A stretch of DNA of 64,000 bases from Alentia gelatinosa (GCA_950022655.1 OX465588.1:20756527-20820526); one strand, 5' to 3'; shown: positions 1 through 11,505, counted from the first letter of the stretch. Program-made: numbers and translations. Notes: generated by a model not told the origin, from the sequence alone.

Positions 1-70
1 CCCTTAGGGCCTACGTCCCAGCCGACCCCTCCAAGGAAGTGGCCTTGGCCTTGACCTCGGCCTTTGGCAT

Positions 71-157
71 TTCTTATAGTTAAAGACACTCTACCCAACT
101 CTACAACTACTTCCTCAATAAACGTCTCAATTCCAAATCCCTCTTTGCGTCATCATT
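71..157. repeat. Partial tandem copy of an LTR-like repeat
   Basis: These 87 bases recur at 364-450 with one clear mismatch. The copy contains an AATAAA motif and ends in GCGTCATCATT, where the next repeat unit begins. The sequence upstream of 71 does not match the sequence upstream of 364, so only the 3' part of the unit is duplicated. The best reading is a truncated LTR (R-U5-like part) joined to the longer LTR-like unit that follows. Family is unproven. Confidence 0.5.
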
Positions 158-453
158 GTTCCCAACTCGTTGGGTTTAATGTGCGCGGGAGGGATTTCTC
201 CACTCTCCTCCCACCAACACTCTCCATACACCGGACTTGCCCACGTGACCACCTCACCACCACGTGACTCGCCGCAAAACCAACGGACTCGGAAAATATT
301 ACCTCCCACCCACCCCACAAAAACTATAAACTCTTCTCCCTCCCTCATACTTCACTCGCGGCTTTCTTATAGTTAAAGACACTCTACCCAACTCTTCAAC
401 TACTTCCTCAATAAACGTCTCAATTCCAAATCCCTCTTTGCGTCATCATTACA
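157..453 (+). mobile_element. Putative solo LTR (BEL/Pao- or Gypsy-like)
   Basis: The unit starts TGTTCCC and ends CATTACA, so it has the TG...CA ends of retroviral-type LTRs. It carries a TATA-like stretch (CTATAAACTC near 325) and an AATAAA near 409, at plausible spacing for promoter and polyadenylation signals. Its last 87 bp are duplicated just upstream at 71-157. No internal coding region is present and I see no clear target-site duplication, so a solo LTR is inferred from the ends and signals only. Confidence 0.35.
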
Positions 454-549
454 CTTCCGTATACAAAGGAAAAACTAATTGTATATGACACATAAGATGG
501 CGTGAAATATGGACGTATACATATAAAGACATGTCAATATACATCGGAT

Positions 550-985
550 ACATACACAATATTACCATGATTTGGATCTATGTTGTTGTATTCTCAGCGT
601 AGTTGACGCGTAGTTGACAAGGAGAATACGGCTACACAGATCCAAATGTTGTATTTATTACTCACCTTTCAACTGATTATTAGGAAAAACTCTTCTAAAT
701 AATTTGAAATTCGACACAAGCGCCGTACATTGTTTATATAAAATAGTTCCTATAAGGCCTGTCAGGTGGTCAAAAAAGCCTGTATTCCCCAGAATATGAC
801 TTTCCGTGTTCTACTCAGTAGCTACTCAGTAGCGACCTTATTATGGATGGGACTTTATTCATGTGTCAGAATCTCCATAGACCATAGACTTCACTCAACT
901 TTTGAAACAGCTCCCTGGTTGCGAATTCCGGGCCCCCTATACATTTTCTATGTAGACTCCCTAATAGGATGGTAATGATAATAAT
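550..985. mobile_element. Foldback (hairpin) element, copy 1
   Basis: The element starts ACATACACAATATT, as does the copy at 4969-5311. It then forms a long hairpin whose outer arms are TTTGGATCT (571-579) and AGATCCAAA (638-646), extending inward through GTATTCTC/GAGAATAC, with GTTGAC motifs in the loop. After the hairpin both copies continue GTATTTATTA..CACC and later TTTTCTATG. The right end is not resolved and the limit given is approximate. No coding capacity; a non-autonomous DNA element is likely. Confidence 0.55.
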
Positions 986-3537
986 CATTGATTACAGCGG
1001 ATTTCGTGCACTTGATTTCGTCGGGGCAGTTAGCATGAAAATTACTCAGAAGTCCATATACATTGATGTTGCGTAATCAGTGTTGATTAGATAAGTATAC
1101 CTGTTCCTGTTCTACATTTGTTGGAGATCAAATATATCAGAAATAAGAGAGAACTACCAAGTTGGTGTAGGAAAAAACAATCATTTAGGCACATTAATTA
1201 AGAGTTTAGAATAGTTAAGGTTATTTCTGAATGATAATGTTTTCATTCATACATACACTTGGGAATTACCTTCGATCAACAGCAATCAATGAACAAGCAC
1301 ATTGTCAATACCATTATCACAGTATCTCATTTTTAATATCAACAATCCGGAAAACACTGCATGTTTATACGATACTCGTACAAGGGATATCACTTTAACA
1401 ATGTCTCGGATTGTTTGGTACGAGAGACCTATGGAAGGTCGTCCATCTAGTCATTTATGTACAGAAAAGACCCTGAAACCATGAAAGCTTTCGGGGTCTC
1501 GTAACCATATTAGCAAGTATAAACTTATGTATCAATTAAAACAGCAAAATATACCGATTATGGACTCGTATACAATATACCAACGAGATAGAATGTCTGA
1601 ACGGATTATAGTGAGATACATTTACAAATGATCAATCTTGTTAACAAAAATAACGTTATGTGGTGCCACATGCAATGATGAGAAACTCTTGTTCATCTGT
1701 CCCCAAGCCAGTACAAAAGCCCGACCAACGATTGAGGTCACCTGTTAATGATTGGAAACATGAGAGATTCCACCTTTCAGCAAGGACTATGTTTATACAA
1801 TGGGAATGAACTATCATCGGTCATCCCCCGCATTGACCTTTACCGTTGTTCAACGCTCGATGGGATCACTCCATGTGTAGATGACGGTGACATATCATAT
1901 ACACGACAATGCTAAAGTGGAATTTACACGTTGGGATTGATGTACCTCACAAGGTGTTATTTAGAGACAAATTCTGCTGAAATCCTCTACTTGAACACAA
2001 TTTCTTTGTCTGAATTGAAGGGTTCTATTTCCCTGAGACAAGGATTTTCCTTGCAATTGTTAGCGATAATTACTCCTAACGAGGTACAGAATCCCATGAG
2101 GTTTTTATTTCAAAGACGTCTAGCTATATAGGGGCATTTTGGTGAGACAAATGGACCCACTTTATTCACCGATTAAGTATCTAACCTAGCAAATAGGAGG
2201 CAAACAAGCAGGGTCACATGTTTTTTTTCACATCATTCACCTCAATAGTACTTAAGTCCCAGTATGAGCCTTCACTGTGATTATGTCTGAGACTAGGTAG
2301 CAGATATATCCTTCCATGTGAATCCAATTCGTAATGTACAGGCTAAATGCTAATTAACTTGATGTAGTTTGTAGTGTACGAACGTGGAAAATTATGAGCA
2401 GCAGACAAATTCGAGGAAACTCAATGTATAATATGAGTACAGGAACCTTGGGTCATGTAACCAGAGTTTGTAATAAAGGTGTGGGCGGGTGGATTTTTCA
2501 AAGCACCGAGGTGAAGGAGGGCGGGGCGCGCAGTTGCAGTTGGGGTTCGATGCTCCTGTGCTTAATTGTGAACTAATTGTAAAATGGTATTAATTTTGCC
2601 CGGAATGCTCTCAGTATCAATCTCATGTATTTTAATATTCTATGTGGTGCTACCTATTATGCTAATATCAGATCACGTGACCTTTTCTCCCCCGCGTCTT
2701 CTCATTCCGCTTGGACTCCTCACACACGCAGGACGTGTCACGATATTTTTCCCCACTCACCACAACCCATTTTGTAATTATTTTTAACTACTTGCAATGC
2801 CATGTCAAATGTATTCAATTTTATCATGTAATTGTACTTAATGTAATCTTATCTCATATCTATTAGGCTGACTAATGGCCGTCATGATTTGAACACTCAC
2901 TCCGTTTTATAAAACTTCTTATCACTGTTTATTGTAATAAAACTTTTAATTGGAATTCCGGCTTGTCATAATTATACTTCTATACTCCTCATTGACCTTA
3001 TAAGAACTTTTTTAAGACCTGGAAGAGGATGGCAATTTAGGTATAAGGATAATATCATTCATAGTTGTCAATTGAAGCACATTTGTATACTTATTCACTG
3101 TGCATCAATACCCATTAAATGAAAAGACATCATTGGAGGATAAAGGTTTATTACACTAAGAAGGTACGCTGCGCGCTGGAAGTTGTTAGATTATTAGAAA
3201 CAACTAGTCATAATATGGTTCAAAGAAAAGAAGTTAGGTAACCTGATACGCACTTGTAAATTACAACATGAATCAGATTAAAGATTATGTAAACTGATAC
3301 GTGCATGCCATTGACCTGATAGACAAGCATTATGTTATAATATGATAAAGGATATAAGTAGGTTACAAACGGAAGTAGCAGGTGAATATTATAATGAGGT
3401 TAATTAGCACCTATATATGAGTAGACTAACATCGATAAGCTAATTAGTCCATATGAAGCATGAGCTCTCATGCTGTTCAACTGTGTGTTGTCTCTCAAAG
3501 TCCCACATAAGAAGTAGTAGTAGTAGTGTAGGTTCAC
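986..3537. other. Non-coding stretch, no gene recognised
   Basis: AT-rich sequence with only short, compositionally random open frames. There is a GC-richer patch near 2480-2560, a CACGTGACC motif near 2675 and a short AGT microsatellite near 3509-3524. No protein homology, splice-like coding exon or clear repeat boundary was found. Confidence 0.5.
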
Positions 3538-4010
3538 AGTTGAAACTGCTTAGAAATTGGTAGGGCTGCCACCATTTGCACCAGCAGGGGAGCTATGGTG
3601 TAGAGGGTCGAGGCGTTGGATGCTCAGTTTCCCGAGTCTCTAATGTGAGCTTCCAGCACCCCTGCCCCCCACAGGAAACTGGCTTCCACTCTCCTGAAGC
3701 TGTGGGAGACAAATGGGGAGGTATCAACTCCCTTTGACCGAAGCGCTGTGAAGACAGGTGTCGTAAAAGTGGCAGCCGTGAGAGGGGTCGGGTGGTGAGC
3801 ATCACTAATGACCAAAGCCGGGCCATCAGGAGGGGCATTTGGTGTGAGGCAGAGAGAGTTCAGATAAGCCTTGATCGGACAAAGACGGTGACCCTTTATC
3901 ACTGGGAGGGAAAGAACAGGTGTCCTTGGAATTGGTGTCTGCATAACCACCTTGCTATAGTTGACCGCAAAGCCCAAGTCTCTCAGGAGTCTGTGGAGTG
4001 TGTTGAGCAC
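3538..4010 (-). pseudogene. RT palm end fused to tyrosine recombinase C-terminus (DIRS/Ngaro-like relic)
   Basis: Read on the minus strand, the first 25 or so residues are the RT segment after the catalytic loop (LHRLLRDLGFAVNYSKVV). The frame then passes directly into the C-terminal half of a tyrosine recombinase (IKGHRLCPIKAYL, then VSHSFRRVEASF, the H-x-x-R box). The next box, GNW in intact enzymes, reads GN-stop here (TGA near 3624), followed in frame by LYTIAPLLVQM down to about 3540. The rest of RT, all of RNase H and the N-terminal half of YR are missing. This is an internally deleted copy and is certainly non-functional. Confidence 0.75.
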
Positions 4011-4644
4011 ATCTAGACACTTCTCCTTTGTACCAAAAAATCATCCAAATAAGCACACACTTCCGGGTACCCTAGGGATTGCATCATACGACGCACACAT
4101 TGCGTCAAGCGATTGAAAATGGAAGCACTCTGGCATGCCCCAAACATGAAGCAGGTATCATACATGTACGTTGGGCTACCTGCTCCAAAATCCCGTTGCA
4201 ATCCTGCCAATGGGAAGTCGTCCTGATGAAATTGGAGGCTAAGGTAAGCATTAGATAGGTCTATCTTGGCCAGGAAGTGCCCTTGCATAATAAAGCTAGC
4301 TGCCTCCTCCAGTGCTTGATACCTGAAGCCCTTATTAACAGCATAGGAGTTGAGCGCAGAGCCTACTGGCCTGCTGCCATCATGAATGAGCCTGATACCA
4401 CCACCAGACTAGGGAAGGCAGCCAAGGCACACACAATAAGGGGTTTCTCCTTGCAGACCACATAACGTCCATTGTCCACTTCACTTTGGATCTGTCTCTG
4501 TACCAGTTCTTTAGTCTCCTGCCCGGTCGCCGCCCTGTGGTTGGGTGGCTCTGCCACGGCCCCTTCTGTGCTTAGGCTGGATATTCTAAATCTGTGTCTG
4601 ACTCCTGTTAAGATGAAGTCTCTGTCATAATCATTGTCCAGCAC
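4011..4644 (-). pseudogene. Reverse transcriptase fragment of the same relic
   Basis: The minus strand encodes the RT fingers and palm: motif A is AKIDLSNAYLSL, motif B region CFMFGACQSASIFNRL, and motif C is CAYLDDFLV (4013-4288). Upstream in another frame lie ETKELVQRQIQSEVDNG and further RT sequence (4363-4644). The two parts are split by a frameshift near 4400, because RLIHDGSRP-type sequence resumes in the 4013-4288 frame. A second 1-nt lesion follows YLDDF near 4035 and shifts into the frame of the 3538-4010 relic. YLDD with F and the short Gag-RT-YR layout point to DIRS/Ngaro-type elements, not LTR elements. Confidence 0.8.
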
Positions 4645-5506
4645 CAGTCACTCTCAGGCCCCTGCTATGAGAGCCCTGTCCCTCTTGCTGGTTTTGCTTA
4701 GGGGACTGCCTGTTTCCTGGGAACCAGGGCAAGGGCCTCGATGGACGACACCTTGTCTCCCTACCTGTACCCATATTTGGCGTGAAACTCCCAGTAGCGT
4801 GTGTCAAGCCCTAACATGGAAATCCACTCAAATTTAGATGCCAGTTCAAATATGTACACCATGTACGCCAGGTAGTCCTCCAGGTTGGTTCTGGCAAGGT
4901 CACAATCCCTCATTAGCTGATACATCACCCGTATGTTCACTGCCCCCCACTCTGCGATGGTGATGTATACATACACAATATTGACTGGTTTTAGATACAA
5001 GCGGCTGTATGCTCCGAGGAGTTGACGTGTAGTAATATCCGAGCGTATGCGAGAATATTGCGTAGAGTCAACTCCGAGGAGTATACAAACGCTTTTATCT
5101 GAAACCAGTCTATATTGTATTTATTATCCACCTTTTCTGCATAAGTGGCATGTCGATATCAGTTCATTTTAATTATGTACTATTTTTCCATCCACACTAT
5201 TTTCCCGTATGCGCCACCCGGAGCATACAACATATCCGTATGCGCCGGGTATGTCCATACAAACTCCCTATGTGTTTTCTATGGACACTTTGTATTAGGT
5301 GGATAATAAAGGTATGGTTTCATCCGGGCCGAGCACCTATCATCTACCTCTGTGACTCTGACCATGTCTTTCTTCTTTCTTGCTATGCGCAGTTTTACAT
5401 GCTTGGGCACAAAATCTGACACCTTGAGGGCCTTCTTTCCACCCGACTTGATCATCAGTAGCATCTTGGGGTCATAACTGTGTAGCATGCCAACGCCCAC
5501 ATCCAC
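4640..5506 (-). pseudogene. Gag-like ORF of the same relic, split by a foldback insertion
   Basis: Two minus-strand pieces, 5316-5506 (contains KVSDFVPKHVKLRIARKKK) and 4761-4968 (contains ARTNLEDYLAYMVYIFEL and YWEFHAKYGYR), share a reading frame and join exactly when the element at 4969-5311 and one copy of a 4-bp GTAT duplication are removed. A frameshift near 4775 then moves to a frame continuing to about 4640. This resembles the nucleocapsid-type first ORF of DIRS/Ngaro elements; the assignment rests on its position just upstream of RT. The N-terminus was not found, because stops precede 5506. Confidence 0.55.
4969..5311. mobile_element. Foldback element copy 2, inserted in gag relic
   Basis: The 343-bp insert begins ACATACACAATATTG and ends GGATAATAAAG. 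It is flanked by GTAT at 4965-4968 and 5312-5315, a probable 4-bp target duplication. Its hairpin arms are AATATTGACTGGTTTTAGATA-like (from 4978) and TATCTGAAACCAGTC (to 5116), with inner CTCCGAGGAGTTGAC and GTCAACTCCGAGGAG. It is the same family as 550-985. The boundaries are secure because the gag frame is restored across them. Confidence 0.7.
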
Positions 5507-5674
5507 AGGTCAGTCAGCCAGATGGACAGTCAGGTGGACAGGTAGTCAGAGGAGTAGACATCCAAAGTCCCAGATGGTCACTGTTCCAGTTCATTCATTT
5601 TGATAGCAATATTTCTTCTAATGGAAAGCAATATTATTAGCCATAATATGGATTCATAGACCTGAACATTATAA

Positions 5675-6426
5675 CTGTCTCCACCACAACCCCACCCATG
5701 TACCACTGTATGTACTGCCTACTGTCCCCACCACAACCCCACCCATGTACCACTGTAGGTACTGCCTACTGTCTCCACCACAACCCCACCCATGTACCAC
5801 TGTAGGTACTGCCTACTGTCTCCACCACAACCCCACCCATGTACCACTGTAGGTACTGCCTACTGTCTCCACCACAACCCCACCCATGTACCACTGTAGG
5901 TACTGCCTACTGTCTCCACCACAACCCCACCCATGTACCACTGTATGTACTGCCTACTGTCTCCACCACAACCCCACCCATGTACCACTGTAGGTACTGC
6001 CTACTGTCTCCACCACAACCCCACCCATGTACCACTGTAGGTACTGTCTACCGTCTCCACCACAACCCCACCCATGTACCACTGTAGGTACTGCCTACTG
6101 TCTCCACCACAACCCCACCCATGTACCACTGTAGGTACTGCCTACTGTCTCCACCACAACCCCACCCATGTACCACTGTAGGTACTGCCTACTGTCTCCA
6201 CCACAACCCCACCCATGTACCACTGTAGGTACTGCCTACTGTCTCCACCACAACCCCACCCATGTACCACTGTAGGTACTGCCTACTGTCTCCACCACAA
6301 CCCCACCCATGTACCACTGTAGGTACTGCCTACTGTCTCCACCACAACCCCACCCATGTACCACTGTAGGTACTGCCTACTGTCTCCACCACAACCCCAC
6401 CCATGTACCACTGTAGGTACTGCCTA
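5675..6426. repeat. 47-bp minisatellite, 16 copies
   Basis: The unit (CTGTCTCCACCACAACCCCA, then CCCATGTACCACTGTAGGTA, then CTGCCTA) repeats with a strict 47-bp period for about 752 bp. Few variants occur, mainly GTATGT for GTAGGT, one CTGTCCCC and one CTGTCTACCG. Because 47 is not a multiple of three, the open frames across it are an artefact. The high similarity of units suggests recent expansion or homogenisation. Confidence 0.97.
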
Positions 6427-9400
6427 CTGGTGAGGCTCCGTTGGATGCTGGTATTAAGTATCGGCCACTCCAACCACAGACACTGTTTACACTTGGCTGG
6501 ATCCTGGCGTGGTGTTTGCAAAGGGTGCACTGAGGTGCTCGTTCCAGGAAAAAGGAGCCCCTTGTCTAACCTCAACCTCTCTCTGCCGTCCTGTTCCTCC
6601 TCTCCTTCACTGTTCCCTTATCATTTTCTGTTAGCCTCTGTCCCTGCTATTGGCCTTTTCTCGAGCCCCGTGTCGTGTCCTGTTATATATGCCTTTCTGA
6701 CTTCGTGCCTTATATCACTCAATTCCGAGTGTTATTTCCCTGCTTCATTACGTCTGCCTAGCTCATTATTACTTTCTCTCTTCCTCGTTTCCTCTACTTT
6801 TCCTGTATTTTGGTGGTTTATTTTGCTTTTTTTCTTGATACCTTTTTTGCACGTGTCATTTCCACCGTTCATGTATCTAATCTTCTTTGTTTCTCTGAAC
6901 AATCCTCCCCACTCTCTTCCCCCTATTTCCTTTGTGGCTTTCCGCTTCTTTCCTCTAGTCTAAATCTAAAAGGCTTGATAGGATTTGCTGTGCCTTGACT
7001 TGCCTTATCTTTTTAAACTTAAATACACTCCCTTGCACTATGGCAGATCAATGGTAGAATGAGTGTAAAATTCAAAGACGCATTCCCTATTGAACAGATC
7101 AATAAATTATCATTTTAGGGTAGCTTCTTTAGCTGCAAAACCTGCAAGCTATTGCTCCTTTAATGTGTATTTAGTTAACGGAAGCCATTTTAAGCCTCCC
7201 ACTGATCCTTTTAAATGCAAGAGGATGAAGAGCTGTGGGTAGGATTACCTTTAAGTCGCCTGGGATTCAGTTGGAACATTTCATAATTGTAATTAGTTTG
7301 TGGCTGTTGCCCTGTGGTTGAGCCCAGCCTGGGGTGGCTCCCCGTTGTGTAAATAAACCACAATCAGACTAATCGGAATTAATCTAATTTGTGTCTCTTT
7401 AATTCTGTAACTTGATCAATCTTAGATTAGCCTCGTGTGGCATGTTCTGCAATGCGGAACGATTTGGAATGAATGTAACATGTTCTTTAGAAATGTATCG
7501 AGGCATTTAGTTTTTGAATGATTATTGATTTAACTTGAAGATTTGCTGAGATAGTCTATGAAAGTTTCAGAAATTCATTATTGAAACACTTGGGAATTGG
7601 GGGCATTCTGATTAAATCTGTTGGTATCATGTAATGATCTTAAGGGTGATTACATTTGGTATAGCTGTCTATCCCTCTCTGTTTATCATATTATTCTCTT
7701 CAGACAATAAAGGTTTTCTAAAGCGATGTTATTAAAGGACGTTCGGGAAGTTTCAGAATGATACTGCTCAATCAAAGCTTTTGAACAATAATCACATCAT
7801 TATGTACGGTTTACCATTTATAACGTTCAATTAAAAGGGATCAATATTCTATTACGGAAATTGAAATATGATAAGTAAACTGTAGCATTATGGTATGATA
7901 TCCGCTACCTTATTTTGTTTCAAGGAATTTGATTGTTTGTTCTCTTTGTACATCGAGAATTTCCATGGATTTGATGATTTCCTGGTTACATCAATTCGTC
8001 CCATCTTTGGTTACATGATAAGCTGCTTGTTAATACAGCCTGTACAGTTCAAAGAGTTTTGCTCCCGCCTATGGTATTACATAAGAATAGAATGATACAT
8101 ATGCTTAGAAAGTCACTTGAAATTTACAAGATTACAGAAATCATAAAAATAGAAGAAGCATAAGTACGCTAATATTGGCTAGTCCTCAAAGTAAGAACCT
8201 CCATTCTCGTACATTCAGTTACAATTTATCATAAGATAACGTGGTTGTCAGATATACGTTGATTTCTACATGTGATGAGGTGACAATTAACCTCTGCGTC
8301 TGATAGGTCTGAATGGTTCATAACTCTATTGTATACATGTACATCCAAATTGTAATTTCCACAATGGAGGTATATCGGCAAGGAGATGTCTATGCTTCTG
8401 CGACGCTAAATAATACGTGGGAGATATTATTATGAAATATATGTTCACATACTCGTCATAATTTGTTGGGGACACCAGGGGGTCGTTTCATTTTGAGGCC
8501 TCTTGGGGGACGACAGTGTGGACGATGGAGACCTCCACCGACGACAATTTCGGCGAAAGCCCGTCAAAGCTCTTTCTTCCATGGGGAGTGAAATCCTCGG
8601 TCATAGTCTCATTTGAGTAACCCCAATCATGTCTCAAGACAAAATACACCTCCCAAGACAGTCTGGGGGACACTCGAATGAGGGTTTCCAAACGCTGCAG
8701 GTGGCGCCCTAGAGTGGTCTTTTAATAAGCAATTTCTTCATTTATAATTCTAAATTAATCCAGCTAAATATTTCAGATATTCTCGTAAATCTCTCTGCCA
8801 GTTTGTTTTTAGTCCTTGAAAAACATATATCTGTAAGTTAAATGGATAGATTAAGCTGTTTTTGTTATTTTGATTCTCCCAGAATACCCAAGGAAGTGTC
8901 ACCAGTCAGGAAACGGCCAGGATACTTTTCACGAGGTATCATTACCCCACGATAAATCATTAAACGCAAATTGGACGATACCTCGTGAATCGTCAGCTAC
9001 ACCTGTCCTTCCACACGAATTATTAAACCTAAACCCTCCTAAGACCTCACATCGGACATTCAAGTATTGTTGGGGTTGATAATTAAACGCCTCCTGAAAT
9101 CGCTGCCGTTTCTCGCTTGATGTGTCCCCGGTTTTATGGATTCTTTTAAGGTTTTTTGCTGGTTAATGCCGAGTTGTACAGTTTATGTCATTGCCATTGC
9201 CAGTATGATTACCTGTTTCTATCAGCAGCAATTAGCAAATACACCAAAATTACCATTTCTGAATAATGGAAGTTGAGCATTAATTTAATTATAGAGAAGA
9301 CGGTTTGCGCTTGATACTAAGAGAGACGCCTACTGAACACCATAGATGAAATCCTATTTAGAACCTGATCGGGAAGGGAAATAAATACGTTTTCAGACGA

Positions 9401-10120
9401 ATGAACTATAGTTAATACTGATTCGAATAACAGGCCATCGCAATATTCGAGGAATTGTACATATTCTGATAGATGCATCAATATACCGTTAGTGCGTACC
9501 CATCGATGGTAGCTAACAGCATGCCAGCGGGGAAAATATTCTGCAACGTTGTCTGTAGACTAATAATGGTCGACCACAGTTCCGGCGTGTCTGCTCTCTT
9601 TCGACATGGCTTCCTCAGGTTTCATCCATGCCGACCAATTATTTAGTCCAACGGAGAAAGGAGCTGCATGCCAGAGGTCCAAAGTAACAGCCTCTGACAC
9701 AGAACACCACGAACATAGACCAATGTTCCAGACACCCAGTGAGAGGGCGGATAGACTCCTGGCTGTGACTTTGATCTTGCTGCCTTTGGACTTGCAATGC
9801 TAATGATATGGCAGATGTGACGCTTTTAATCTTGGTTTTGAAAATGAACCTACCCACCTACTCAGTCAGCTTTCCTTAAACAAACTTTTGCAAACGTGGG
9901 GAAGCGTCTCGTAAATATTAAATCCACGGCAGCAGGAGTACATCTTGGAGGTGTTTACCAAAGTGAAAATCCCTAAAATCAATATAACGTTTAAAGGACA
10001 GCATTGTTTTGATTATCAGAAAGTCTAGTTCATGTATTATCCCGTTCGAAAGGTTAAAACTATGTAGTCTTTCATGTCAGCAATCTAATTCCCAAGTTAT
10101 ATCACATTATCGATATACAT
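6427..10120. other. Non-coding stretch, no gene recognised
   Basis: 6560-6960 is strongly pyrimidine-rich, which leaves a long open frame of low-complexity Ser/Leu/Phe; I do not regard it as coding. 7140-7450 and 8460-8720 look less repetitive and could be regulatory or exon sequence, but nothing identifies them. A 13-bp inverted repeat at 8928-8989 is listed separately. No transposon ends were seen before 10121. Confidence 0.45.
8928..8989. repeat. Perfect 13-bp inverted repeat
   Basis: TTCACGAGGTATC (8928-8940) and GATACCTCGTGAA (8977-8989) are exact reverse complements separated by 36 bases. The loop contains an AT-rich ATAAATCATTAAACGCAAAT stretch that resembles homeodomain-type sites. 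There is no coding context. Confidence 0.6.
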
Positions 10121-10200
10121 ATAAATAATATTAACTTATAATAATAGGTGAATGGATTGAACACGAAACAGGGATGGCGGTAAATATATATAAACATGGG
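10121..10200 (-). repeat. Element 1 terminal repeat B2
   Basis: 80 bp beginning ATAAATAATATTAAC and ending TATATAAACATGGG on the plus strand, matching 10483-10562 with about two differences. It forms the outer 3' end of the minus-strand element. Confidence 0.85.
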
Positions 10201-10270
10201 TTTATTAACACATTTACAATAAGCCTGAACATCTAGATCGATACATAGAATAGGCTAAGCCTAAAAGTAA

Positions 10271-10482
10271 GACTAAAAACACGACTCGTGTTGTTGATTT
10301 GAGGCAGCGGAATAACCGTTGCGGAGAACGTCACGTCACGTGATACCTTGGTGACCCCGTAACCTAGATACACGCACCCGAGAAAACAGCTGGGGCGTAT
10401 AATATACTCGAACTAGACTTGTCGAGTCCTTCGCGGTAGGCGGTTAATTAATTTATATATATATAATAAGTTATATAGTGAC
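10271..10482 (-). repeat. Element 1 internal repeat A2
   Basis: 212 bp beginning GACTAAAAACACGACTCGTG and ending in TTATATAGTGAC on the plus strand. It matches 14492-14703 with only a few substitutions (for example TCACGTGATACC versus TCATGTGATACC), so the insertion is not very old. Confidence 0.85.
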
Positions 10483-10562
10483 ATAAATAATATTAACCTA
10501 TAATAATAGGTGAATGGATTGAACACGAAACAGGGATGGTGGTAAATATATATAAACATGGG
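10483..10562 (-). repeat. Element 1 internal repeat B1
   Basis: The inner copy of the 80-bp repeat, directly abutting A2. Together B1 and A2 reproduce the joined ends expected in a circular DNA intermediate. Confidence 0.85.
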
Positions 10563-10590
10563 CAAAAACCCACCAGCCACAATTGAGAGA

Positions 10591-11505
10591 TCAATTCAAT
10601 AATTTCAAGTGATTAGCTGCCAAAAGATCAGAATACTTCACTGTGGCAGAAGTCTGGTGTAGATAAGTGTTTACCACACCAGACACCCAATTACCTCTGC
10701 CCTTGATGTCTGACGTAGGCAGACCCAGGTCCTTTAAAAAGGTAGCCCCGCCATGTCTAAGAGAGTGACACGTGACTGAGCCATTACCAAAACCTAAAGC
10801 ACTAGATAGGCTTTTTAACCTATTGTTTATCCTCTGATAAGTCAGAGGTAGGAGTGTGTTCCCACTCCTGAATCTGAGTAGGTAATCATCTGAACCTGGT
10901 TCCTGAAGTCGAATTACATTGTTTAGATATGGTTTTATACAGAATGGAGAAGAAACAATATCATCAAATCTCAAGATTTGTTTCCTGGAACCCAACTGGT
11001 CAGTTTTAGACTTACGAACCACTAACTGAACGTGGTCACTGTAAACAAAGATATCCTTACTTTTAATAGTGTGGGACGAGAAGGTATAATGGGATTTCCT
11101 TAGAAGTCCCCTGAAGCCCAATAGTAGGCACAGCCAGAAAACATTATCCAACTCTGACTTCATATCCAACTTGGTAAATAACAATTTCATGTCATTAACA
11201 GAGATGGGGTAACGTGTAGTAGTGTCTACATGGAATAGTCTTTCAATACCCTTTATGGTCATCTTGACCATGAAATCAGTTGACATATCTGTATAGCCAT
11301 ACAATTTGTTGTAAAAATTGACTGCCGAAAGATAATTCCTTATAGAAGATGGTTTAAGGAAACTAGTCAAGTAAGTACAATAGACTGACAAATGGTCAGA
11401 GGTAGTAGGAAAAGGTCGCCATGACCTTAGATCCGTAAATCTTAAATAACATTCAAGCTGCTTCGCTCTGACCTGTATGGTGTTGTATGCTAGACAAGAA
11501 TCCAA
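10591..11505 (-). CDS. Tyrosine recombinase of element 1
   Basis: About 304 residues. An N-terminal core-binding half (WRPFPTTSDHLSVYCTYL, SSIRNYLSAVNFY) precedes the catalytic half: first Arg in LLLGFRGLLRKS, H-x-x-R in CHSLRHGGATFL, GNW box in GRGNWVSGVV, and the likely nucleophile Tyr in VNTYLHQ. All YR signature residues are present. The enzyme would integrate a circular cDNA. The frame is open from about 11529 but has no ATG near its start (the first codon of the 304-residue span is TTG), and it overlaps the end of pol in another frame. Translation would therefore need a frameshift from pol, splicing or a non-ATG start. Confidence 0.85.
   Translation of the reverse strand: MDSCLAYNTIQVRAKQLECYLRFTDLRSWRPFPTTSDHLSVYCTYLTSFLKPSSIRNYLSAVNFYNKLYGYTDMSTDFMVKMTIKGIERLFHVDTTTRYPISVNDMKLLFTKLDMKSELDNVFWLCLLLGFRGLLRKSHYTFSSHTIKSKDIFVYSDHVQLVVRKSKTDQLGSRKQILRFDDIVSSPFCIKPYLNNVIRLQEPGSDDYLLRFRSGNTLLPLTYQRINNRLKSLSSALGFGNGSVTCHSLRHGGATFLKDLGLPTSDIKGRGNWVSGVVNTYLHQTSATVKYSDLLAANHLKLLN

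Noticed and set aside
5839..6087. Open frame across the minisatellite
   Set aside because: The 47-bp period cycles through all frames and the peptide is just the repeat; no gene.
5675..6426. CRISPR-like regular repeat array
   Set aside because: Units are contiguous with no unique spacers; it is a minisatellite in a eukaryotic genome.
6403..6963. 186-codon plus-strand open frame
   Set aside because: It starts in the minisatellite and runs through pyrimidine-rich low-complexity DNA (Ser/Leu/Phe); no recognisable protein.
8488..8691. 67-codon minus-strand open frame with protein-like composition
   Set aside because: No motif, splice sites or repeat context supports it; too short to claim.
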